DNA of 64,000 bases from NCBI GenBank assembly GCA_035610365.1, contig CM069438.1:54122837-54186836 (forward strand), given 5' to 3'. This DNA is from Aquatica leii (taxonomy: Eukaryota; Arthropoda; Insecta; Coleoptera; Lampyridae). Shown here piece by piece: positions 1 to 10,776 of this stretch. Under the pieces are notes generated by a model. It was not told the DNA's origin, searched no databases, and worked only from the letters and a program-made list of their open reading frames with translations. The translations under genes were made by a program, and so were the position numbers. Within the stretch, counting starts at the first letter, position 1, and each line of letters begins with the position of its first letter.

Positions 1-2080
1 CCGGTACAAACCTCGAAAACCCAGCAAGCAATGCGAGTTCTCGGCGAAGCCACGGTACCGTTCCAATTAGGAAATTACGCAAGCACCTGCAAAGCGCTTG
101 TCGTCGAATGCCTCACTTCGCCACTAATCTTCGGGCAAGAATGGTTACAACAAGAAGATGCCGTAATGGATTTCTGCCGTCGGTGCACTCACTACGGCAC
201 CGACGCCCGTCGCACGGCTTATTGGGAACAGACGAGAGAAGCCACTAGCACTGCAGCAGTCGACACCGACGTGATCCCGCACGAGCTGCCTGACCATCTG
301 TCTAGACACCCTCAACCGACTCCAACTGAGATCGACGACGAGGAACGACTCCTTCCGCCTCCTGGCAACACAGCTGCCCTAAACCAAATCGTCGGCGAAG
401 CAACCAACCTGACGATAAGGGTACAAGATGGGCAACAAACAGACGATGGAATCCAACGCATTATCGCGGCATGGAACAGGGTTCAGAACCAAGGCCCCCG
501 CGAAGACAATGAGCCCGAGACGCACTGCCAGTATGAGGTCATCGCCGGTTACCTGTACCGAGTAATTAACGAAAAGCGAGCCCTCTTCGTACCACTGCAG
601 CTTCGCGAGAGAGTGATCGAAGAGTACCACAGCGGACCGACAGCCGGACACCCGGGCATGGACGAAACCCTCCGAGCCATAACCGAACGTTTTTGGTGGT
701 CCCGAATGCGCTCCCAAGTACAATCTCACGTACGATCATGTTGGGTTTGCGCCGCAGTAAAGAGAGGCCCGTTGCAAGAACCCGCCACCGTCCGACCTCG
801 CAAACCTACGCAGCCGTGGGAAGTGGTATCCGTAGACTTGATGGGTCCCTACGAGCCGACTAACAAAGGCCAGCGCTGGATCTTACTGATAACCGACCTC
901 TACAGCCGTTGGGTGGAAGTGTTCCCGCTCCGATCCACCATCGCTGCCACCGTAATCGACGTATTAGAAACCGAAGTGTTCTTGAGGTTTGGTTACCCCA
1001 GAGCCATTCACGGATAACGGCCCCCAATTCACGTCAAGTAACTTACCAAGTTACCATTGGACAACCCCGGTGTAGCACCCACAAGCCAACTCAGTGGAGC
1101 GTCGTAACCAAGATATCAAATAAACACTGAAGGCCCAGCTGCACCGACAAGACCCGCGCCAGTGGAGCCATGTTTTGTCCACCGTTCTATACCAGCTGCG
1201 CCTTCGCTACAACCCCGCCACCAAGATGACTTCGTCAGAAGCCTTCCTAGGCTACAAATTACAACAGCCAGGAGACTGGCACCTGCCCAACAACTATACG
1301 GCCGAGCCGCGGCTAGACCGAATCCGGCGAGTCCACCGTAATCAGCACAGATACCGATCTCGCTACGCCAACTACGGCCCGACCGCCACCCACTACGCCG
1401 ACGACGCGTCAAATGGATAGGACCGGCTAAAATAATACAACCCGCTGGAACCAACGCCTATTGGATCGAGCGACCAAACACCGAGTGGGCCAAGGTGCAC
1501 GTACACGATCTACGGCCAGCATCAACCGCAGACCCAGCTCCAGCGACCGCCGCCGCTCTTGATCTGGCACCAGCGACTCCCGCCAACCACCCGGTAATCA
1601 ACGGCAGCATCGCGGGACCATCCTTGACGGGGGTGAATGTTGTCCCCACCGAGGCCATCCGCTTGCCGCAGGGCCCTTCCGGCGCAGCCAATCGAGACGC
1701 AGCGCGATGATGGAGGTGGTTCCCCAGATGCTGCAAAATGAATAAAAGCAGCGTTCCTGGCCGGCAGAAACAGAAGGTGTTCGACTGGTTGGCGCACCAA
1801 GACTTTCGCGCTTAATGGTCCCCTGAGTTTGGGGGATCATTAACCAGCCTACACCTAAATAAATAATGCACATTAAATTAATATTGGTTAGGCTTGTACT
1901 CGTATGTAAATATACTAGTTGTAGAAATAAAGTAGGATTAAAAATCGTGTTATTACACTTTCTTTAATTCCTTTCTGCCGTGTTGCGTAACGAACGCAAC
2001 TCTCAAACAACGTTAACCTCACTGCCGAGGTCGGAAGACACCGACGCCGACGTTGCGTTCCCCGAACCTCCACGGTAACA
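1..2080 (+). mobile_element. Ty3/Gypsy LTR retrotransposon fossil, 3' part
   Basis: A GC-richer block than its surroundings. A long open stretch (31-1017) contains a protease-like segment near its start, the end of an RNase H/connection region, an integrase zinc-binding region with a WW pair and CWVC (about residues 195-245), and the start of the integrase core (PWEVVSVDLMGPY, then LLITDLYSRWVEVFPL). Sequence resembling the integrase C-terminal part follows at about 1175-1500. These domains are standard for Gypsy pol, and integrase lies last as in that family. The element enters the window from the left, and its 5' LTR and most of pol are not visible. It is broken, with several breaks. A candidate 3' LTR follows. 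Family assignment is secure; the clade within Gypsy is not. Confidence 0.85.
1638..2080 (+). repeat. candidate 3' LTR of the Gypsy fossil
   Basis: A 443-bp stretch begins TGTTGTCCCC directly after a G-rich tract (GACGGGGGTGAA) that would serve as the polypurine tract, and ends GGTAACA, giving the TGTT...AACA ends usual for LTRs. It contains an ATAAAAG promoter-like stretch near 1742 and an AATAAA signal near 1925. The partner 5' LTR lies outside the window, so the boundaries rest on end motifs only. Confidence 0.45.
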
Positions 2081-2624
2081 CAGTACTCGCATGGATGCGT
2101 GTAAATAATTAGCAATAAAAGTTTCGCTGGACGCATATAACATTAGATGATGTCCGAGTTATTCTAACATTACCGCTAAAATGATCGTTTTACGATTTGA
2201 CATTTATTCCTGCCAGTACGGCGGAAAGTGGGCGTTTCGAGCATAATTCTTATACAGGGACCAAAATCATACCAAAATACTTTTAACAAAACAAAGACGT
2301 AGACAACTACAAATATAGGAACGAGTTTCTCGCCGCTCCTGAGCTTATTGCTCACATCATTCTCCGCACTTCCAAATACTGATCTCCAATCGTGATAGTA
2401 AATAAGAAAAATAACAAACTTAGGTTTTCCTGCGATTACCAATGATTAAAGGCTCTCACAAAAATCGGCAACTCAAACCTTCCGGTCTGATCACACGATT
2501 AGGTTATCAAACAAAAACGTCACTTACAAACGTTGTTGGTTCATTTCTCAACCCTAAATATATTGGCTAGAATCTAAACGTCTTGAATGATGTGATGAAA
2601 GCAGTCGTATCAATATATCTCTGT
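2081..2624. other. AT-rich sequence without recognised content
   Basis: I see no coding signal or repeat here apart from a short match: about 2575-2605 resembles 37705-37735 in the same orientation (shared core AATGATGTGATG). Confidence 0.5.
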
Positions 2625-3365
2625 AAAATTAAAATTGCAACACCAAGAACGGTTGCAAATTTTGATACCAAAATTGGTAGAAAGGTTAGCTACTCGGAGG
2701 TAGTAAAATTTCAAAAAAAAGAAACAAAAATCAACACTATTTTCATTTATTAATGTGTTGGTGCACCCCTATTGGCTTAAAACTCGTCGTGGGATCGATA
2801 CCAGCAGGTGGTCGATTTTCTCTTGAATTATTGTATGCCAAGCAACTTGCGATTCATGCCTAATAGCTTCCTGTGTCTGTGGAGGATGCGCTCAGTTTTC
2901 TACCCATACTGTCCTACGCGTGTTTAATAGGCAACCATGGTTAGAAATTAGCATTGCCCTTTTCAAATCGGTCTTGCTATGTAGAGACGGGTATTATCCT
3001 GCTGAAAAAGTGGGTCTTCTAACTGCTGAAGAAATGGAAGAATATGGGGTTCTACCACCTCGTTAACATATCGCCGGGCATTCATATTGCCTCGAAATAC
3101 TAAACCAGACTTGTCCCAATAAACTATAGCACCCCATACCATAATAATCAGTGTGGTGCACATGCCTTTCAACAAAAAATTAAACATTGCGCCGCTCCCC
3201 AGATTTTCGTCCGACTCTCAAACGGTCATCCCAAACGGAATCAGAATTCATCACTGAATACTACTCTATGCCATTCCAGGAGTGTCGCAACATACACCAC
3301 TCCAAACGTTGATGTTGGTGTTGAAGCGTTAGTGGTATTACAAGATGTGGCCGCAAATCTTTGAC
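2625..3365 (-). mobile_element. Tc1-like DNA transposon remnant, copy 1
   Basis: The minus strand encodes a Tc1/mariner-superfamily transposase, clearest at 2963-3187: IMVWGAIVYWDKSGLVFRG, then RRYVNEVVEPHILPFLQQL and LFQQDNTRLYIA, which are the middle catalytic region and the FQQDNA block carrying the second Asp. Upstream on the same strand (about 3200-3300) VVFSDEF matches the first catalytic region (usual FSDES). Downstream, HPPQTQEA and VSIPRRV match the C-terminus. The helix-turn-helix N-terminal half is absent. A terminal motif CAACACCAAGAA near 2637 is shared with the copy at 22.9 kb. Frame changes and stops make it inactive. The superfamily is certain, the subfamily is not. Confidence 0.85.
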
Positions 3366-3394
3366 ACGATGTTATGTTAAAAAAAAACCTTGCT

Positions 3395-3658
3395 ACGGTT
3401 TTTCGTGCTGTATGAATTTTGGCCAGACGTAAATGTTATTTACGAGTTGGGGGTTACAGGTTATCATTTCCGTTTCTAAAGTTAAAGAAACAGCACATGA
3501 GCTAATGCTATGTCCAATTTTATCTACATTAGAAGTATTGTAGACCATCCTCGCTATTAATGGGTAAATCAATTTCGATTCTGATGTGTTACATGTGAAA
3601 GATTCGCTAGGGTAAGAATGAAATTTTTATCTTACGGTGCAATTTAATTTTTCTTGTA
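3395..3658 (+). repeat. dispersed repeat P, copy A, left part (split by LINE)
   Basis: This stretch matches, in inverted orientation, about 36931-37190. Shared landmarks are CGTGCTGTATGAATTTTG, a segment around ATGTCCA, and GATTCGCT followed by GGTAAGAATG. The remainder of the unit continues at 8155 after the LINE. The family was not recognised. Confidence 0.75.
3644..3658. repeat. target-site duplication, left copy
   Basis: TTAATTTTTCTTGTA occurs here and at 8155-8169. The uninterrupted copy of the host repeat near 36925 reads, on its minus strand, TTAATTTTTTTGTATTATCGC, so the site is present only once there. Confidence 0.85.
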
Positions 3659-3774
3659 GTACTTTAACTTTATTTGTTACCTTCGCTTACAAATTAGTTC
3701 GTGCTTTACACTTGTTACCCTACATTCTATATTTATATTCTATTTAATTTTTTTTTAATACATTTCTTTATCCT

Positions 3775-6700
3775 TCCTCTTCTCTTAACTTTTTCCTCCT
3801 TCTCCATACTTCTTCCATCCACTCCGCTCCATTTCCGTTTTCGTCTAAGATTTCCTCTATTTTCATAACCTTAATTCGCTGCATTTCTCTCTCATGTGGT
3901 TAAGGTCCTCCGTCTCTTCTCCACATAGTCTGCACATCTTTTCTTCTTCTTTTTTCCAATATTTGTTCCCTAACTCCTCGTTGCCACATCTGAATCGTGC
4001 TATCATTTTTTTCTTTTTGTTGCTTTTATTCTCTATATTCTTTAAATATTCTGGCACCCCTTCTCCCTTGATATCTCTATAATTCCTATTATATCTGCTC
4101 TCTTTTATCTTTGTCCATTTTTCTTGTTTTTTGATGTCCCTATCTCTGCTTATTATTTCTTCCCTTACCCCTACTCCCTCTTCTCTTAATCTCTCCACTT
4201 CTTCTCTCGCGTACCCGTTTCTTTTGTAATACTCTTCTCTGCCGTCACGCCCGTACTTCACTTTTCCTCCCTTTATCTCTTTCTAACATTATTGCAGTAT
4301 TTTGCATTCTGTTCTTTCCCTCAGTTCTTCCTCGTATTTTATGGCCCTTTTTCCTGTCTCTACTCCTATTTTTGCTACCTGTACCTCCTCTCTCACAATA
4401 TTCCCCGGCGTATCGCTGTCCAGTCCCAAAACCCATCTCTAGTATTTTTCCTGTAGCCCTTCTACCTCCCTCCACTCCTTCCAGCCCCATATTTCCGCTC
4501 CATACATTACCACCCCCTTTATTAACTTTCAAACAACAGCTTTCTTTTTTCTATATCCATCTCAAACACTCTTTCCCCCACACCCCACACTTGTCCTATT
4601 AACCTGTTTCCTTTCCCCACTCTTTCCTTTATGTGTTCTCCCTCCTTATTATCCTGTTTCATCGTGTAGCCCATGTATGTAAATTCCTTCACTTGTTGCA
4701 CTTTCACATCACTCCATTTCCACTCCTCTCTTTTTATTTTCATTATTTTTGTTTTCTCCGTGATTACTTCCATTTCTTTTTTTTGTCATGTATTTTTCCA
4801 GCGTTTTCATCATCTCTTTCATTTCCTTTTCCTCCTTAGCCACCAACACTATGTAATCCGCATACGCCAACGACCATACCTTCGCTTTCCCTACCTCTAT
4901 CTCTCCTGTCTGTTGTCCTCTCATTGTCTCTTCCAGATCCCCCGTATATACTGAGAACAGGCTTGGGCTCAGTGGACATCCCTGTCTCAACCCTCTCTTT
5001 GTGATGAATTTCTCGCTCTCCTTCCCATTCACTTTAACCCTGCTCCTCGTTTCTTCGTAGATTTCCTCTATTCATTGTATTAATCTTTCATTGATTTTTT
5101 TTCTCTTCATGTATTCCCACAGTTTTTCCCTATTCACTTTGTCAAAGGAAGCTTTTAGATCTACGAATAGTGCCACCATTTTCCCTCTTTTTTTTCTAGT
5201 TCTTTATTTGCCAAGTGTTTCAGTATATATATGTTGTCTATCGCTCTTCTTCCTTTTCTAAATCCCGCTTGTCCGTCTGGTATCAAACTTCTTTCCTCTA
5301 TTTCCTTCTGTAGTCTTCCTTGTAGTACTGTCGCATATAATTTGTATGCTGTGCTTAACAATGTTACCCCTCTGTAATTCTTGACTTTATTTTCTTCGCC
5401 TTTTTTATGAATTGGGCATATTATTCCCTCTCTCCAAGAATCCTTCCCCTTTCCATATTTTGTTTAGTATTTCTGTCATCCTTTTTGCTACACTTTCTTC
5501 CCCCTATATCCACTCTTCGCCTTGTATCCCATCTTCTCCTGCCGCCTTTCCTTTTTTTATCTTCTTTATTGTCTCTATTACTTCTTCTTCATTTATTCTA
5601 TCCCTATCTCCTTCTTTCCGTCTTACTACTGCGTCTTTTCTTTTTTCTTTTTTCTGATATTGATCTTCCCCTCCCAAAAGGTTCCTAAAGTATATCTCCC
5701 ATTCTTTAATTCGTATTCCCTTTGTCGTCATGTTTTTTTTCCTCTCTTTCTTTAGGTACTTCCATACATCTTCTTCTGTTTTTATTCCTTTGATCTGCTC
5801 CTCGTTTCTTTTTGCTTTCTTCCTTCTTTCTCTCGCATGTTTTCTTGTATATTTTTACTGCTTCTTTGTATTCTTTTTTCTTTCCTCCTTTTTCCACTGT
5901 CTTAATGCTCTCCTTGCGTTTTTCTTTGCTTCCTTGCATTCTTTATCCCACCATTTTTTCCATTCTGTTTTCTCTCTCTCTGTTATTTTCTATATCATCT
6001 CTCTCATTTCCTCCACACTCTCTTGTACTTCCTTTCCTATCCATACCGTTTTCCTTATTCTCTCTTTATATCTTTTTATACCCTCTTCTGTCCACCTTTT
6101 TTTTGTTATGTACTCCTCACCTTCTTCTCTCTCTTCTCTTTCTTTTCCTTCCATTGTCAATTCCAGAAGTTGATGGTCTGACTCTACCCTTTCTCCCACC
6201 TTAAATGTCTTCACCTTTTCTCCAGCCTCTTCATTTGTAATTACAAAATCTATTGTTGATTCTCCCCTTCCTCCTATGTACGTAAATTCCCCCATTCCTT
6301 CTTCTTCTCTGTTCCCGTTCATTATTTCCCACCCTGTTTCGTTGCACATTTCCAGCAGTTCTTTTCCCTCTTTATTTATCACCTTGTCCTTTGTTTGTCT
6401 CTCTCCCGTCCCTTTTCTTTCTTGTATTCCCCCCTCTTCCCCTATTCTTGCGTTGAAGTCTCCTCCTACTATTATCAATCCCTCCTCCCTCTCTTCTATT
6501 ATCTCTTCTATGTTTTTCCTTGTCTCTTTCATTCTTCTGCTATAAACCGTCACTACTTTTATTTTTGTTTTTCCCCACTGTACGTTCCTTTCTACAACTC
6601 TTCTTCTCTGTTGCACTTTCTCTTTCTTTTCCTGACTCAACAATTTTTTTCTTACTCCCGTTATTATATCCCCCTTTACTCTCCCTTTATTCTTCTCTCT

Positions 6701-6970
6701 TTCTGCATGTTGCACCACCCACTCAAATTCCTCCGGCAACTCTTTTTCCAACCACTCCCATTCTTTTTCTTCCATCCATGTATCCTGTAATCCCATTACA
6801 TCCTGTTCCTTGATGTACTTCCAAAAATCCTGTTCTTGGTTTTTTATTCCCGCTACGTTCCAAAACAATACTCTCAGCTTAATCGCCTCTCCCTGTGCTT
6901 CTTCCTTATTTTTTTTACTCCTACTTTTTCTTTTCCTTTTCCATCTCTCATTATTCCTTTTCTTTGCCAT
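3775..6970 (-). pseudogene. LINE ORF2, endonuclease / reverse transcriptase
   Basis: This protein nicks the target and copies the RNA. The intact first part (5990-6970, 326 aa) is the APE endonuclease: LFWNVAGI, QDTW (usually QE.W), GGDFNARIG, STIDFVI and ESDHQLL in the normal order. RT blocks follow in several frames: GKAAGEDGI (5504-5731), TAYKLYATVL and QAGFRKGR (5161-5361), GLRQGCPLSPSLF and YADY (4709-5032), and the thumb (4522-4773). The C-terminus has a zinc knuckle, CRLCGEETEDLNHMREKC, near 3870-3930. The catalytic YADD is YADY, while the second copy at 41.8 kb keeps YADD. At least six frame changes separate the blocks, so it is a pseudogene. Confidence 0.9.
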
Positions 6971-7043
6971 TTGGTCAACTTTCTCTCCTTTATCGCCTTC
7001 CCTTTGCCCTTTAGTTTTTTGCCTTTTGGTTACCTATTTTCTT

Positions 7044-7782
7044 TCACCTTTCTCTGCTCAGGCCCCTATCCCTGTGGTTCCATACGTATCTGTCTCCGTC
7101 TATCTCCATTTTTCTGTATCCTACCCATACTCTTTTCCCTTCCGCTCTTTTTTCCACCGCTAGGTTCATTATTTCTCTTTGCACTCTTCTTTCTTCCCAT
7201 GTCAAATCGTGACTTATATATATATTTTTGTATTCCTTAATTTCTTCTTCTCCGCCATTACCTTCTGCTTTTCCTCCCATCCTCCCATTTCCGCCACAAC
7301 CATCTCACTTTTCTTCTCTTTGTTTATTACTATCACTTTTTTCACTTCTACTTTTACATTTAATTTTGCTTCCAGCATCAATGCTTTTTGTGGTTCTTCA
7401 GTTCTCCGTCCCTTTATCACAATATTCTTCCTTTTCCATCTTTCTTCGTTTTCCGCTTTTTTCTCCAATTTTTCAATTCTCTCCACCAGTTCCTCTTTTT
7501 CTTTCTTCCATTTCTTTTCTCTGTCTCCTATTTCTTTTTCATTCCTTTGATTTCTTGCCTTATTCCTTGCATATTTTCTTCCATCTGTTTCATCATTTCT
7601 CTCATTAATTCTTTTAACTCCTCCATTTCTTTCCTTCCTTCTTCTGTTCTTGAGGTTTTTCCTTCAATTTCCTCCGTTATCTTTTTAATGTCTGATGATC
7701 TTATTGTTTTCTTTCCTCTTTCAAATATTTGTTGTCTTTCTTTTTCCTCTTCCTCCCTCTCTCTTTTATTCATCCCTTTCAC
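7044..7782 (-). pseudogene. LINE ORF1, RNA-binding coiled-coil protein, frameshifted
   Basis: This is the nucleic-acid-binding protein of the LINE. The start is at 7782 (MKGMNKREREE). The first about 85 residues are almost entirely charged (E, K, R, with many M) and look like a long coiled coil. A second block (7214-7486) has KNIVIKGRR, the usual opening of the RRM-like part, and VKVEVKKVIVI. A third block (7044-7280) has NIYISHDLTWEERRVQREI and VGYRKMEIDGDRYVW, a C-terminal signature of many insect LINE ORF1 proteins. The three blocks lie in three reading frames, so there are at least two frameshifts. It ends about 75 bp before ORF2 starts, in the usual ORF1-ORF2 order. Confidence 0.8.
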
Positions 7783-8154
7783 CTCTTTTTTATTTCTTAT
7801 TTATATTTTTTTTATTATATTTTTTTAAATTTTTTAATATTTTTTTTCTATTGTTTTTTTTTAATTCTTCCTTACCTTCTTTTCTTATTTTTCGTGTTTT
7901 AAAACGTCCCACTTGTAGTAATTTCGCTTTAAATGTAATAATTTCTATTAATGTAGGAGGTTATCTTTTATCGCTGACCTTCTCGATTATCCTGTTGATT
8001 CACCTTAAACTCACTTGTTCGTCACAGTTATATACTTTTCCACCACGGTTTCTATTTTTCACTTAATCTATTTACTAACACCAATTCCTTCACTAACTAT
8101 CGTTTCCTTCAATGTAAATACGACCTTCTATATCGAAAGTTACCGCACGAATCC

Positions 8155-8930
8155 TTAATTTTTCTTGTATTAACGCAGCGAGTTGGGTTGCCTCCACGTG
8201 TCTGCCATCTCGGAAATTGTTAAATATGTTCCCAAGTATTTATTCCTTTAGATCTATAATTTAAACGTGTACAGATGCCAGAATTAAACACCTAAGTTTT
8301 AATGGCTAATTTGAAGTCAAGTGTTGTAGAATAATCGTGAGATAAACAGTTAATCTCAAAGACTCGGTAGCACATCAGAATTTTCATGAGTGAGAAAATC
8401 ATTTGAAAGCTTAACGCATTATCAATCATCACATGAACTATTTGCAACTTACTTGTGGTACCATTATATATATATTTGTTTCAGCAATTTTATGGGGATT
8501 ATTTGGAAATGCCATTAGCTAATCGCCCAGGAAAATCGTAAGTAATCTCCTTCTATTATTTCATAATTTGTGTTGGTGTCGAACGTAGATGCAAACGGCC
8601 TAGATATATACATGTGGTCACGATTAATTTATGCAGATTTGCTTTTGTAATTACTTGTTTAAATTAACACCGGTGCGCTTTGCTTCTGACTACGTAATTA
8701 CTATCTAATGTTGCCTAATTTATGGATCTGCTAATACCAGCATTATTGTTTTTTCTTACAAACACTTAGTTATTGTATACTTTATTTCCTGGTGGTTTTT
8801 TTACTCTCTTTTTATATTACCATTGCAATAAACTCTTTGTTATACGTGTGTTGTTCGATTTGTTTACCTTAAGTGTTTGTCAGGTGAAAACGGGAAGCTG
8901 GATTTATTTATCCCCGTTTTGGCGCATTTT
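8155..8930 (+). repeat. dispersed repeat P, copy A, right part
   Basis: It continues repeat P after the LINE and matches, inverted, about 36336-36930. Shared landmarks are CCACGTGTC near 8195, AAAGACTCGGT near 8360, CAACTTACTTGTG near 8446, CCATTAGCTAATCGC near 8513, and TTGTTCGATTTGTTTACC near 8852. Its first 15 bases are the right target duplication of the LINE. A short block with splice-like borders (TTTCAG near 8481, GTAAGT near 8538) contains the reading frame MPLANR. Confidence 0.8.
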
Positions 8931-10216
8931 TAACTAAATTATAATCGACACATCAAACACCAGATTGAATCCTATTAGTCACCCACCACTTCTTTCTTTG
9001 TACTGATTAAGTATTCAGTAAGCGATCGCCTTTCAATCTAGCGCAAGGTTTACGTTGAACCGTAACAATGTTGTTGTTCTTCCGGCTTGCTAGTAAGGTC
9101 ACTTATTTGTTAATGTTCTGTGCATAAAGGTATTGATTAATTGTTGCTCGTACGTTTCACCAATACATCTAAGAGTTAATAAATCTGAGGCTAAACGCCA
9201 TCTCGTCGAAACGGAGCTACGTCGAGTTAATCGACATGTAGTTGTTAGTTAGATAATAAATATTATAATCGCAAAAATTTGAATTATACGCGGCATAATA
9301 TTCCTAATTGTACGCAAATGCAAAAATTTGTTTATGTAATTGCAGAAACCATTATTAGAAAGCAGTGAACAGCTGTTTCGCCCTATTTGGAATCTTCAGC
9401 ACTGGAATACTCTAATGCAGTGCCTACAAGTATATAAAATAATTTGTTATATTTTTATCCTATTCGAGTGTTAAATTCACATCCACTTGCGTAGAACAGT
9501 TAGAAATATTATGCCGAGTATAATTCAAATACAATTTTTTCTACTCAACAAAAACGTACAAAAATACGTACGTTGCTGCTAGATTTGCGCTACAATTGAA
9601 GACCAATGCAAGATGCTAGTGTCCCCTCCGACAATTTTCACAACAATGGAAAACGCTTTTGCGTCAAACGTATAGAAACGTACCCCGAAACAAAAAGCAC
9701 AGATTATCGACCTATGTTCATGTGGGGTAGAAACTATTACGAGTTCTCCGTTCTTGTGGATCATACCAAGCCAAGCTCACTTCGTCGTAAAGTTGAGTAA
9801 CGATAAAAGTAAAATAGTCAGTTTATAAAAGCATCATATCAGTTAAAACGCTAATCTTCACGGATAAACAAGATAGTGATCTTAACCCGCAACGTAAAAA
9901 GATCCACAACGGTACACAAATAAAAAATCCAAGTCAGTCAATGAACAAGAGAGAAAAAAATATTTTAATAATGTTTTATACACACCAATAAGTTATCACA
10001 GCTCAAATTAAAAAAATATTACAAAAGTACGCATTATAGGCAACACATACACAACAAATATTTCAAACAGAGACGTGTTCCTGAAATAAAACTCCAATTG
10101 ATTTCTTTAGATATTTTACCCATAACCTGGTAGGTATCAGAAGTAGACATCACATCACATCAAAGTGAGACCCCACACGTAGCATTAACGTGCCCAACGC
10201 CAACTATGAAAAGTGT
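8931..10216. other. AT-rich sequence, no supported feature
   Basis: Overlapping ORFs of about 60 codons on both strands at 9579-9800 have no recognisable family. Otherwise I see nothing beyond simple AT-rich sequence. Confidence 0.4.
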
Positions 10217-10450
10217 CTAACACAAAGTTAATAAACGTAATGCATTGCGTGCTGCAATCATGCAGAGAACTGCTTCCATAACCACAAATAAAATCTGAAA
10301 CGCAATGTTGCCAACCAACCAATAAAATACTAAATGTAGAATACAAGATACGTCAAAATAAACGGAAATATCTGACAACGGTTCCGAACTTCCGTTCATC
10401 GTATGGAACGCTGGCTGTCGATGCCTAAAATTGTTTCCGTTGCACGACAT
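10217..10450 (-). CDS. hypothetical small membrane protein (weak candidate)
   Basis: A 77-codon ORF starting at 10450 (MSCNGNNFRHRQ). After a polar N-terminus of about 30 residues it has two hydrophobic stretches, about residues 32-48 (VSCILHLVFYWLVG) and 49-70 (IAFQILFVVMEAVLCMIAA), which would make a hairpin membrane anchor, and ends ARNALRLLTLC. Codon use is balanced and less AT-biased than the surrounding sequence, which is why it is listed. I do not recognise a family. No promoter or splice site is clear, and chance or an exon of something larger are both possible. Confidence 0.25.
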   Translation of the reverse strand: MSCNGNNFRHRQPAFHTMNGSSEPLSDISVYFDVSCILHLVFYWLVGNIAFQILFVVMEAVLCMIAARNALRLLTLC

Positions 10451-10776
10451 CTATTTTTCATGCGGTCTGTTTAGCAAAAAATCAAAAATAAAAAGAACCG
10501 CCTTCAATACATAATAGTGTTTAACCCACGACTTGGAAAAAAAACCAAGCTTTCGTCAGCGCTAAACCACGACAAACAGCGAGAAGACCAGATTTAGTAA
10601 ACCCGTTTTCAATACACCAATTACGACCTGGCAAGAAAGCAGTTTTAAAACAGCGACCAAATTCTAGAACTCAATCGATAACTCGTAGGTACTAGAAACG
10701 AAAAGTTAACAGGAAACTAATCAAAGATTATGTACACAATATTGTCATAAGTATAAAAACTAAGTAAATAATTTAT

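Larger units (their letters stand above)
3659..8154 (-). mobile_element. APE-type LINE, near full length, inserted in repeat P
   Basis: A 4.5-kb non-LTR retrotransposon on the minus strand with a coiled-coil ORF1, an ORF2 with apurinic-type endonuclease, reverse transcriptase and a C-terminal zinc knuckle, a long 5' leader (about 7783-8154) and a 3' tail with a short A-rich end (AATAAAGTTAAAG) instead of a long poly(A). Boundaries are set by a 15-bp target duplication and by comparison with the empty site in the inverted copy of the host repeat. The coding strand is strongly purine-rich, so the + strand reads as C/T tracts throughout. Both ORFs have several frameshifts and the RT active site is altered, so it is inactive. 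ORF1 has an L1-like (transposase_22-like) pattern; I cannot assign a clade. Confidence 0.9.

Noticed and set aside
3665-7900. Many open frames on the + strand rich in Leu, Phe, Ser and Pro
   Set aside because: They are the complement of the purine-rich LINE coding strand; the minus strand carries the endonuclease and RT motifs.
3653-7920. CTTGTAGTA at 3653-3661 and 7912-7920 as a 9-bp target duplication of the LINE
   Set aside because: Comparison with the uninterrupted repeat copy near 36.9 kb shows that the true junctions are the 15-bp duplication at 3644 and 8155.
9579-9800. Overlapping ORFs of about 60 codons on both strands
   Set aside because: No family, no start or splice context. Overlap on both strands makes coding unlikely.
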